Counted from the stretch's first letter, positions 1-5,666 are shown. The stretch: 5,666 nt of DNA from Kangiella sp. (GCA_002733465.1 NVVT01000008.1:86642-92307); one strand, 5' to 3'. Numbers and translations are program-made. Notes: generated from the letters alone by a model not told the origin.

Positions 1-2593
1 GTTCAGATTTAACATGTGCCATTAAAATCTCTCTGACGTTTGAGCCTTGTATGGGTAACTCGCCGGTAAAAATTTCATTGAGTAAAATTCCCAATGAATA
101 AATATCTGAGGCTACACCTAACTCCCCTGCTTGAACTTGCTCCGGAGAAGCATAGCTAGGCGTACCAACAAAAAGACCTTCATCCAATTTGTCTATTTCA
201 GATTTTTTAATTGTTCTAGCGATACCAAAATCCATTAACTTCAAATTCCCACTTGGCTCAAGAATAACGTTTTCTGCCTTAATATCGCGATGTAATATCC
301 CCAGTTGATGAACACAATCTAAACCCTCGCAGAGTTGACGCGTCACTCGAAGAGCCGCGGAATAAGGAAGCTTCCCAGAGTTATCAATCAGATATCTTAA
401 AGTCATTCCTCGAACATATTCCATAGAAAGAAAAGGAATTTCATCAACTTTACCTAAATCATAAGTTCTTAAAATGTTGGGATGAGTGACCCGACGCGCC
501 AGTTTAATTTCGCTGCGTAATCTTTCTAAATGCTCAGTATCTTCTGCAATTTCCTTTCTTAATATTTTAATTGCCACGGCTTCATTTAATTCTCTATCCA
601 TTGCTTTAAAAACTAAGCCCATACTGCCACTTCCTAGAGAAGTTAGTATTTCGTATCTTTGTGCGAATACACTACCTGTACTCAAATCTAACGTTGAAGG
701 ACGTCCTGCTGGCTTAATACCTCCGTCCCCCAAAAGAGTTGCTCGCATTTGTGTTTGCTCTGCTGTTAATGGTAAAACAAAAGTTTGTGCCGTGACTCTA
801 TCCATTAAACAAAAAGTTTTACCTGACAATCGCCCTTTCACCGCTTTTGCTTTAATATTTGCTTCATCAAATGCAGGCTTGAGAGTTTTATAAACTTCCA
901 TACTTGAAAAAACTCGTCCATTTGTAGCCTCTTCCAACAATCGAATAGACTGACGAACTGGCAATCCTACGATAACTTTTTGCCAAACCGACTTAGCCGC
1001 AACCGTGTCTATGAAGCACGAGCCACTGGCAAGACTGTATTTCGGTAAAAATGAATGCTCACTAGAAGACTCTAAATAGCCATTATCTTTAAAACTTAAA
1101 TCAATACCACCTAAGGTTGAAAATGCCATTTGTTCTTTTTGATCACCACTAAACGCTAAAATGAAAACGCCGTTTCCAAGTCTAATCAAAAGTGCATCAT
1201 TATTTTCTGCATGTAATAAAATTAAATCACTGATACTTTGAATTTTTTCATGTATCGGCTTTAGATTAGTATCTAAATGAAAGAGTCCATTGATATCAAC
1301 CGCTAACAAACAAAACTCCTGAAAGGTCATTGGTAAAGTTTGAGCAACCTCTGATGGAGATTGGCTATTATTGACGGTTTCTTCTGGTAAAACTTTTGAT
1401 AACTCATTAATATAATTTTGCATGTCTTGTTTATCACGCAAATCACTCAGCAAACTATCAATAGAATTAGATAGAACTGCTAATTCGTCGGTACCAGCAA
1501 TTCCTACCTTTGTTGTATAGTCACCCTTGGCTGCGGAATTAGATGCTGTTGCTAAAAGTTTAAGGGGATTTAAAATTCCTCTTGTTAAAAACAATGCGGT
1601 GATCATGGAAAGCGCAATACTAATAAAAGCGGCGATTAAAATGATGCTAAATATTCTGTCAAAACCTTCAATAAATTTAGTTTCAGAAGAGTAAATAATA
1701 AATAGAGGTACAACGCCATCTTCTTTTAACGCGAGTGGTACAGACTGCACAGACCATTTTTCCTCATTCATATTTAAACTGATGTTAGCAGAGTTTGCAT
1801 TTGCATTTGAAAGAGATCCTATATGAGGTTGTAATTCTTTCAGTAATTCTGCACTATCCGTCACGCCTAGAGTTGACGCGACTAATGTTAATTCGGTATC
1901 GCTAGCGATTAAAAAAAGTGTATCACCGCCACCCACTCTTTTCATTTCATTGGCTAGTCCTTTGTCAATAGCCAAACCAGCAATAGCAAAACCAATTAGA
2001 TCATAGTCAAGAGACAATGGCACAATAGCTGTTTGAAATAACTGGTTTTTTTCTAACCAGACACCGGTCGTTTCTTCAAGATTTTCTATCACAGGTACAA
2101 GGAGCGTTTTATTAGAATAGTCTCTTCCTGTCATTGCAGGGTTTTCCGAATGAATAATTACTTTACCTTCAGGATCAAGTAAAATAATAAAGTCGAGCGC
2201 CGCATCATCTTTTCTTTCCTGTACTAAATCTTGGATAGATTCAAGATCAATTGGTTCGCCTTCTGGCGTGTCAACGGCTTCCGAAACATAGGCCGTAAAA
2301 TTAGGGTCGTTAGCAAATCCATCTAGAACAATTAATAACTCTCTATTGTTAATATCTCTAAAATAATTTTGCAGAGCCAAGCTGTTTTGAATCGACTCTT
2401 TTACACTTTTTTCTGCAACATCCTTCCCTGTTTGCAGCGTAATCGCAACAATGGTTGCTAAAGCCGCTATCAATAAAAAACTAGTTGATAGGAAAACTCT
2501 AGCGCCTATAGATAGTCGAAAAACGCCTTTCTTTTTATCGGTTTTTTTCATTCGTTTATCCCTATTTATTTCCTTGTTTTTTGATTGACTCAT
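1..2593 (-). CDS. Membrane receptor Ser/Thr protein kinase (Cache-like sensor, HAMP, degenerate cyclase-like domain, kinase); 3' end outside window
   Basis: This is a reading frame of 864 codons that runs off the left edge, so the C-terminus is missing. Residues 33-53 form a first membrane segment. Residues 54-312 are periplasmic and Cache-like (a D140-P-E-G turn, then PLSLDYDLIGFAIAGLAID at 192-210). Residues 313-337 are a second membrane segment, followed by HAMP at 338-389 (P343, D369-E-L). Residues about 420-600 resemble a class III nucleotide cyclase but lack catalytic residues. The kinase domain starts near 646: glycine loop GSGSMG 654-659, VAIK Lys676, helix-C Glu695, HRDIKAEN 768-775 (Asp770), DFG Asp788, and SPE 816-818. 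By family knowledge it should phosphorylate Ser/Thr in the cytoplasm. Only the last part of the C-lobe and anything beyond it are cut off. The start is uncertain. An in-frame TGA at 2611-2609 limits it. ATGs lie at 2605, 2593 and 2551, and the last has the best ribosome site. Kinase identity is very secure; the ligand and substrate are unknown. Confidence 0.95.
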   Translation of the reverse strand, partial: MSQSKNKEINRDKRMKKTDKKKGVFRLSIGARVFLSTSFLLIAALATIVAITLQTGKDVAEKSVKESIQNSLALQNYFRDINNRELLIVLDGFANDPNFTAYVSEAVDTPEGEPIDLESIQDLVQERKDDAALDFIILLDPEGKVIIHSENPAMTGRDYSNKTLLVPVIENLEETTGVWLEKNQLFQTAIVPLSLDYDLIGFAIAGLAIDKGLANEMKRVGGGDTLFLIASDTELTLVASTLGVTDSAELLKELQPHIGSLSNANANSANISLNMNEEKWSVQSVPLALKEDGVVPLFIIYSSETKFIEGFDRIFSIILIAAFISIALSMITALFLTRGILNPLKLLATASNSAAKGDYTTKVGIAGTDELAVLSNSIDSLLSDLRDKQDMQNYINELSKVLPEETVNNSQSPSEVAQTLPMTFQEFCLLAVDINGLFHLDTNLKPIHEKIQSISDLILLHAENNDALLIRLGNGVFILAFSGDQKEQMAFSTLGGIDLSFKDNGYLESSSEHSFLPKYSLASGSCFIDTVAAKSVWQKVIVGLPVRQSIRLLEEATNGRVFSSMEVYKTLKPAFDEANIKAKAVKGRLSGKTFCLMDRVTAQTFVLPLTAEQTQMRATLLGDGGIKPAGRPSTLDLSTGSVFAQRYEILTSLGSGSMGLVFKAMDRELNEAVAIKILRKEIAEDTEHLERLRSEIKLARRVTHPNILRTYDLGKVDEIPFLSMEYVRGMTLRYLIDNSGKLPYSAALRVTRQLCEGLDCVHQLGILHRDIKAENVILEPSGNLKLMDFGIARTIKKSEIDKLDEGLFVGTPSYASPEQVQAGELGVASDIYSLGILLNEIFTGELPIQGSNVREILMAHVKSE
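2560..2563 (-). promoter_or_regulatory. Candidate ribosome binding site for an internal start of the kinase gene
   Basis: AGGG on the minus strand lies 8 nt before the ATG at 2551-2549 (codon 15 of the annotated frame). The ATG at 2593 has only a GAAG at 4 nt and a GAGGG at 12 nt, and the ATG at 2605 directly abuts that GAGGG. Spacing therefore favours 2551, which would drop 14 charged residues and leave the domains intact. Confidence 0.4.
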
Positions 2594-2682
2594 ATATCTT
2601 CGCATCCCTCAATTTTGAAACTTCCTGACTTCCGATTTTTCATCAGCCATAGTTACTTGTTGAAGTTACAAGTTTGTAATGC

Positions 2683-3450
2683 TTAATATCGCCTACTACG
2701 CCGTTTCTTTTTATAACGTTTACCGGATTTGTTTTTATGTTCTGGTATGCGACGTTTTGTAATCGGCAAATCAAGACTTAAACCTCCAGTTAAAGGTAAG
2801 CTTATTTTTTTGACAACCTTTTTCGCTCGCTCATGCCAAAGGAATAATTTTCCTTTATTGAGGCTCGTATCGTTTTGTAATTGAATATTATTAATTTCAA
2901 AACTACCGTCTTTATTAACCCGACTATAATAGGGAGTATCTAATACTAGCACGTACGCAACCATATGATAATGTACGTTACAAAAAATCTTGACCACTCC
3001 TGGTTGAGATAATCGCTGTATTTTACCCGAATTTTTTTTGTATAAACCTAAATCAAAATTGTTCGGTCTGGATGGAGAGAAAGCATTGTGTAAAATACTA
3101 TCTGCATTTTCAATTCTTATTTCACTACCAGCTGGAATCACTGAAACTCTAGGAACATAAGCCTTATTTTTCATCTTGATGTTTAGGGGGTGAGCTAAAG
3201 GATTTGCTTTTAACATCATTGAGCTTTCTTCAGGCAGATAATAAACAAATACGTCTTCCAATTTTGCTTTACCTGCACGTTTACCGGTAAGAGCTACCTT
3301 CCCTTTTATTGTTGTTTCACTATAGAGTGATTTTTCATTCAGACTGTCTGCGTTTTTTGCGTTAACATTTATTCCAGTCCAATATAAACAACTAATAAAA
3401 ACCGCAAAAACAAATGACTTATATTTTCCATTGAAACTATTATTTATCAT
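2683..3450 (-). CDS. Exported cupredoxin-like (plastocyanin/methylamine-utilisation-type) protein with basic C-terminal tail
   Basis: This 255-residue protein has an N-terminal hydrophobic signal (about residues 11-27, likely cut after VNA near 29-31). A beta-rich segment (48-90) is followed by a cupredoxin core at about 95-172. The core has the pattern expected for a type 1 copper site: His121 in LHNAFS, then CNVHYHM at 157-163, giving Cys157, His160 and Met163 as likely remaining ligands. The following LDTPYY (170-175) and a short beta domain ending in a WHE motif (205-207) are typical of periplasmic plastocyanin-like proteins often annotated as methylamine utilisation proteins. No methylamine pathway is visible, so that name should not be read as a function. 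The likely role is periplasmic copper binding or electron transfer. The last 24 residues are rich in Lys and Arg. The ATG overlaps the haemoglobin stop (ATGA), so the two are probably translationally coupled. The fold call is confident; copper loading and partners are inferred. Confidence 0.88.
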   Translation of the reverse strand: MINNSFNGKYKSFVFAVFISCLYWTGINVNAKNADSLNEKSLYSETTIKGKVALTGKRAGKAKLEDVFVYYLPEESSMMLKANPLAHPLNIKMKNKAYVPRVSVIPAGSEIRIENADSILHNAFSPSRPNNFDLGLYKKNSGKIQRLSQPGVVKIFCNVHYHMVAYVLVLDTPYYSRVNKDGSFEINNIQLQNDTSLNKGKLFLWHERAKKVVKKISLPLTGGLSLDLPITKRRIPEHKNKSGKRYKKKRRSRRY

Positions 3451-3893
3451 AATTCAATTACCTCGTCTCTTAAACCAGCCAATTTATCTAGAAGTTTATT
3501 TTGAGCAGGAAACGCGATATTCGCATCTTGCATAGAAAATATAAACATGCTGACAAACCGATCAAACTCTGCTTTTGATATAGACAATCCTGTATGAATA
3601 TCTTCCATCGTTGCACCTTGGTATTCGCATCCGCCACCAGTCAGCTGACAAATAAAATCATTAAAGTTTTGAATCAGCTCAATATCATTGACATCATTAA
3701 ATAACTCACTCAATCGCTCATCATTATGTAATCTTTTAACCATACTGATTATCGCGATATTTACTGTTTCTTGTCCACCTAATTGTAAATACAAAGAATT
3801 ATTGACGTTTTGTGTTTCAGATACTTTAGTCGATGAACTTTGGCATCCCGCAATAATTAAAATCAATAACAAAAAAAGTAAATTGGTGTTCAA
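3447..3893 (-). CDS. Lipoprotein truncated haemoglobin, group I-like
   Basis: Starting at the TTG at 3893 gives 148 residues. Residues 1-16 are a strongly hydrophobic lipoprotein signal ending in an IIAGC lipobox, with Cys17 as the lipidation site, so the mature protein should be anchored on the outer side of a membrane. The rest (about 33-147) is a truncated globin: the LYLQLGG opening, NDERLSELF near 57-65, GGG-CEYQGATM (86-96), and IHTGLSI, in which His100 is the likely proximal haem ligand. Group I truncated globins bind O2 or NO and can detoxify NO; that role here is inference. By alignment the distal B9/B10 pair, usually Phe-Tyr, appears to be Met51-Val52, suggesting altered ligand chemistry. 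An upstream TTG at 3905 would add four residues but overlaps the GGAG ribosome site. The stop overlaps the cupredoxin ATG. Family call confident. Confidence 0.88.
   Translation of the reverse strand: MNTNLLFLLLILIIAGCQSSSTKVSETQNVNNSLYLQLGGQETVNIAIISMVKRLHNDERLSELFNDVNDIELIQNFNDFICQLTGGGCEYQGATMEDIHTGLSISKAEFDRFVSMFIFSMQDANIAFPAQNKLLDKLAGLRDEVIEL
3461..3464 (-). promoter_or_regulatory. Ribosome binding site of the cupredoxin gene, inside the haemoglobin gene
   Basis: GAGG on the minus strand lies 10 nt before the ATG at 3450-3448. It falls within the last codons of the upstream haemoglobin gene, whose TGA stop overlaps the ATG. This arrangement is typical of coupled translation. Confidence 0.5.
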
Positions 3894-3899
3894 ATGAGT

Positions 3900-3903
3900 C
3901 TCC
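3900..3903 (-). promoter_or_regulatory. Ribosome binding site that decides the TTG start of the haemoglobin gene
   Basis: GGAG on the minus strand lies 6 nt before the TTG at 3893-3891. The alternative TTG at 3905-3903 shares a base with this GGAG and has no good site of its own. Starting at 3893 also yields a compact lipoprotein signal, MNTN followed by the hydrophobic stretch. Confidence 0.6.
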
Positions 3904-3917
3904 AAAAAATCACTTCC

Positions 3918-3944
3918 AAATCGTGATTAAAATCGTGATTAAAA
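3918..3944. repeat. Tandem 12-bp repeat at the DUF3034 stop codon
   Basis: The unit AAATCGTGATTA occurs twice in perfect tandem (3918-3929 and 3930-3941), followed by three further matching bases. The second copy contains the TAA stop of the DUF3034 gene, so the other copy sits in the short gap before the haemoglobin gene. It looks like a small duplication; no function is evident. Confidence 0.85.
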
Positions 3945-4799
3945 CGTAGCTTGCATTGAAATGTAAAAGCCTTGTTGCTTTTCTAAACTAGCAACGCTCC
4001 CTAAATCTACATAGGCTAAAGTCGCTGATATTGACTTGTCATAAAACCACGCCAAATATATATCCTGCCAATCATCTTCGCTGGCAAAATTCAAATTATC
4101 CGGTTTTTGTCTATACTCATAACCTAACACCCAATTTCTTGATATTAGTAGACTAGTATTTATTTCAACAACCGCTTCTCTACTATCATTGATATCGCCA
4201 CCAAAACCTAACAAACCAATCTGATTAGCCTTTGTAGAACGAATCGTTAGAGACGCTAAAATAGGATAACCTTGAATGCCCGTCAACCAAAGTTTAGAGG
4301 CTGACAAGTAAAAATCATCACCTTTATCATCGGAAGCGCCTGCAATTGACGGAATAGAGAAATCAACTAATTCTTTGTGTTGGATACCAAAACTTATTTG
4401 AGGTAATGAGCCATATATCAAATCACCGATTAATTTGACTTTAATTCCAAAAATATTTTGTTGTAATTGATTACTAGGAAGACCCAATTGAGTTTGCAAA
4501 CGACCTAAATCAAAAGACTGTTTGGCGATTGAAAACTCAAAACGATTACCATAACCGATTGCGGCACCAAAAGCGGTTAAACTAAAATCATCCGTTTTCA
4601 CAAGGGTAGAAAAAACAATTGCACCCCATTCTCCTTCTTGTGCGTATCCAGTAATGACAGCCCAAGGAACGATCCCGCCACCGGCAGAACCTTCAATTTG
4701 AGAGACACCACCGGTTGCTAAAATTTTTGAATCTTCCGCCTCAACCGAAAGGTAGAATAGTTGACATAAAAATAGGATCACTAACAATATTTTCTGCAT
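3939..4799 (-). CDS. DUF3034 family outer-membrane beta-barrel protein
   Basis: This 286-residue protein has a signal peptide (1-21, probable cut after VEA). The mature part matches what I know of the DUF3034 family throughout: ATGGVSQIEGSAGGGIVPW at 28-46, FDLGRLQTQLGL near 96-107, FGIKVKLIGD at 117-126, IGLLGFGGD at 194-202, KPDNLNFASEDDW at 232-244, and LAYVDLGSVA at 261-270. The alternating beta pattern and the terminal Phe286 (MQATF) suggest a barrel inserted in the outer membrane. No biochemical function is established for the family as far as I know. A transport or surface-exposed role is possible, and the neighbours (lipoprotein globin, cupredoxin) hint at an envelope redox or sensing setting. 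It lies 38 bp downstream of ruvA with only a weak AGAGA before its ATG. Family membership is confident; the barrel is inferred from pattern. Confidence 0.88.
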   Translation of the reverse strand: MQKILLVILFLCQLFYLSVEAEDSKILATGGVSQIEGSAGGGIVPWAVITGYAQEGEWGAIVFSTLVKTDDFSLTAFGAAIGYGNRFEFSIAKQSFDLGRLQTQLGLPSNQLQQNIFGIKVKLIGDLIYGSLPQISFGIQHKELVDFSIPSIAGASDDKGDDFYLSASKLWLTGIQGYPILASLTIRSTKANQIGLLGFGGDINDSREAVVEINTSLLISRNWVLGYEYRQKPDNLNFASEDDWQDIYLAWFYDKSISATLAYVDLGSVASLEKQQGFYISMQATF

Positions 4800-4837
4800 A
4801 CAGAGTCTCTAAAAAAGTGAAATATTCTATAAATATC

Positions 4838-5449
4838 TTACATATTCTTAAGCGCTTGACGAATAAGTGAAGCACTAGGAAGTGTAGCATCTCCGACATT
4901 CTTAATTGCCTGACTTGCCGCTGGCTGTTTATAACCTAAAGCAACTAACGCACTAATCGCTTCTTCAACATTGCTGCTGTTGACAAATGGCGCTTCACTA
5001 TCTAAGTCATTTCCATTTGCAGGGACACTCCAATTTTTTAATCGATCTTTCATTTCAATAATTAATCGTTCTGCGGTTTTTTTACCCACCCCAGGAATTT
5101 TTACTAATCGAACCACATCCCCTTGACGAACATTTTGCACAAACTCAATCGCATTCATTGCAGATAAAATCGCCAAAGCTAATTTTGGTCCAACACCATT
5201 GACTTTAATTAGTTCACGAAAAAGAGAACGCTCTTCTAAGCTATAAAATGCGAATAAAGTATGAGCATTTTCACTGACTGAAAGGTGTGTGTGTAAAGTA
5301 ACAGGCGACTCAATTCCTGACGATCCAATCTCAGGTAAATTATAGATAGTATTCATTGGCGCTTGGCATTCATAACCGACACCATTGACATCAATTAAAA
5401 TAAATGGCGGTTGTTTTTCTAACAAAATACCTTTTAATCTTCCAATCAT
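4838..5449 (-). CDS. ruvA: Holliday junction branch migration protein RuvA
   Basis: RuvA binds four-way DNA junctions as a tetramer and loads the RuvB motor for branch migration during recombination and repair. The 203-residue length equals that of E. coli RuvA. Domain I (1-62) opens with MIGRLKGILLEKQPP. Domain II carries two helix-hairpin-helix motifs, LIKVNGVGPKLALAIL (80-95) and LVKIPGVGKKTAERLI (115-130), which contact the junction backbone. A variable linker (about 140-158) leads to domain III (159-203, VEEAISALVALGYK), which binds RuvB. The acidic pin, Glu55-Asp56 in E. coli, aligns with Glu60-Asn61, so one charge is missing. The ATG at 5449 has a GGA 6-7 nt upstream. In most gammaproteobacteria ruvB follows directly and ruvC is close upstream. 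Neither is present here: DUF3034 follows, and the 217 bases upstream lack a gene. The gene appears intact and functional. Confidence 0.98.
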   Translation of the reverse strand: MIGRLKGILLEKQPPFILIDVNGVGYECQAPMNTIYNLPEIGSSGIESPVTLHTHLSVSENAHTLFAFYSLEERSLFRELIKVNGVGPKLALAILSAMNAIEFVQNVRQGDVVRLVKIPGVGKKTAERLIIEMKDRLKNWSVPANGNDLDSEAPFVNSSNVEEAISALVALGYKQPAASQAIKNVGDATLPSASLIRQALKNM

Positions 5450-5482
5450 TTTCTATCCATATTTTTATATAAAAAAACATTC

Positions 5483-5568
5483 TACCACAGAGGACACCGA
5501 GGACACCGAGGACAAAATAATAACCAGACTATTTTAGTTATACTCTGTGCCTCTGTGCCTCTGTGGTA
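5483..5568. repeat. Composite inverted repeat of the ACCACAGAGG type
   Basis: The ends are an 11-bp perfect inverted repeat: TACCACAGAGG at 5483-5493 and CCTCTGTGGTA at 5558-5568. Each arm is itself built of short tandem units. The left arm repeats AGGACACCG with period 9 (5491-5513). The right arm repeats CTCTGTGC with period 8 (5543-5558, then CTCTGTGG). The GAGG blocks of the left arm can pair with the CTC blocks of the right, with bulges of one base, giving a long imperfect hairpin around an AT-rich loop. From memory, short repeats of the form CCACAGAGGCACAGAG occur between genes in many bacterial genomes. This looks like one such element, but I cannot confirm other copies here. Confidence 0.85.
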
Positions 5569-5569
5569 A

Positions 5570-5604
5570 ATCTTTTATCTTTTATCTTTTATCTTTTATC
5601 TTTT
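5570..5604. repeat. Heptanucleotide microsatellite, (ATCTTTT)x5
   Basis: Five perfect tandem copies of ATCTTTT directly follow the inverted repeat, with one base between. Such a perfect short array is prone to slipped-strand length change. It lies about 120-155 bp upstream of the ruvA start and reads AAAAGAT on the ruvA coding strand. Confidence 0.95.
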
Positions 5605-5608
5605 TCAG

Positions 5609-5624
5609 TTTTATTTAAATAAAA
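5609..5624. repeat. 16-bp perfect AT palindrome
   Basis: TTTTATTTAAATAAAA is its own reverse complement. It could be chance in such AT-rich sequence, a binding site, or part of a weak hairpin. There is no GC-rich stem, so it is not called as a terminator. Confidence 0.6.
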
Positions 5625-5666
5625 ATTTACCGTAACCGACCACGATTAATTTTTTTTATTCCTGCT

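Larger units (their letters stand above)
5450..5666. other. Gene-free region upstream of ruvA, rich in repeats
   Basis: No reading frame here looks like a gene on either strand. From left to right it holds AT-rich sequence that should contain the ruvA leader, a composite inverted repeat (5483-5568), a heptamer array (5570-5604), an AT palindrome (5609-5624) and a T-rich tail. A ruvA promoter is expected here. TAGAAT on the minus strand near 5479-5484 could be a -10 box, but I see no matching -35, so it is not listed separately. Confidence 0.6.

Noticed and set aside
486..893. Plus-strand open frame of 135 codons
   Set aside because: It lies opposite the kinase gene, whose frame shows clear domain motifs across the same bases. 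The plus-strand protein resembles no family I know.
2655..2673. Hairpin ACTTGT-7-ACAAGT after the cupredoxin gene, considered as a terminator
   Set aside because: The stem has only 6 bp and is not GC-rich, and no T run follows it on the minus strand. It might be a binding site, but nothing supports that.
2683..3450. Assignment of the cupredoxin to methylamine metabolism
   Set aside because: The name is common for this family in databases, but no methylamine dehydrogenase or Mau gene is near.
3688..3897. Plus-strand open frame of 69 codons
   Set aside because: It is antisense to the haemoglobin gene, including its signal peptide. The hydrophobic look comes from the complementary strand.
4800..4837. 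TATAGAAT on the minus strand between ruvA and DUF3034, considered as a promoter -10 box
   Set aside because: No acceptable -35 lies 16-18 bp upstream, and such AT-rich sequence yields this match by chance.
5483..5604. Repeats considered as a CRISPR array
   Set aside because: The units are 7-9 bp and directly tandem, with no spacers of 25-40 bp.

Overview
This AT-rich window comes from a bacterium, most likely a low-GC gammaproteobacterium. The basis is a RuvA that reads like gammaproteobacterial RuvA through both helix-hairpin-helix motifs, a DUF3034-type outer-membrane protein, and a Cache/HAMP signalling protein. I cannot name the genus. All five supported genes lie on the minus strand, so the transcription order is right to left: ruvA (5449-4838), a DUF3034 outer-membrane barrel (4799-3939), a lipoprotein truncated haemoglobin (about 3893-3447), a periplasmic cupredoxin-like protein (3450-2683), and a large transmembrane Ser/Thr protein kinase (about 2593 to beyond base 1, C-terminus missing).

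The layout is compact. Gaps are 38 bp (ruvA to DUF3034), 45 bp (DUF3034 to haemoglobin), a 4-bp ATGA overlap (haemoglobin to cupredoxin), and 89 bp (cupredoxin to kinase). I see no convincing terminator between any of them, so one transcription unit is possible, although the four downstream genes have nothing obvious to do with Holliday-junction repair.

The four downstream genes form the interesting module. Three encode exported proteins: an outer-membrane barrel, a lipid-anchored haem protein and a soluble or loosely anchored blue-copper-like protein. The fourth is an inner-membrane receptor with a Cache-like periplasmic domain, HAMP, a cyclase-like domain that appears catalytically dead, and a eukaryotic-type kinase domain with all main catalytic residues. 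My inference is an envelope sensing or redox system: the haem and copper proteins meet a small ligand or redox partner (O2, NO, copper or another), and the kinase carries the signal into the cytoplasm. The sequence does not show what the ligand is.

The right end (5450-5666) has no gene I can support. It holds a composite inverted repeat of the ACCACAGAGG type, five perfect copies of a 7-bp unit, and a 16-bp AT palindrome, all upstream of ruvA. No RNA genes, insertion sequences or CRISPR arrays were seen.
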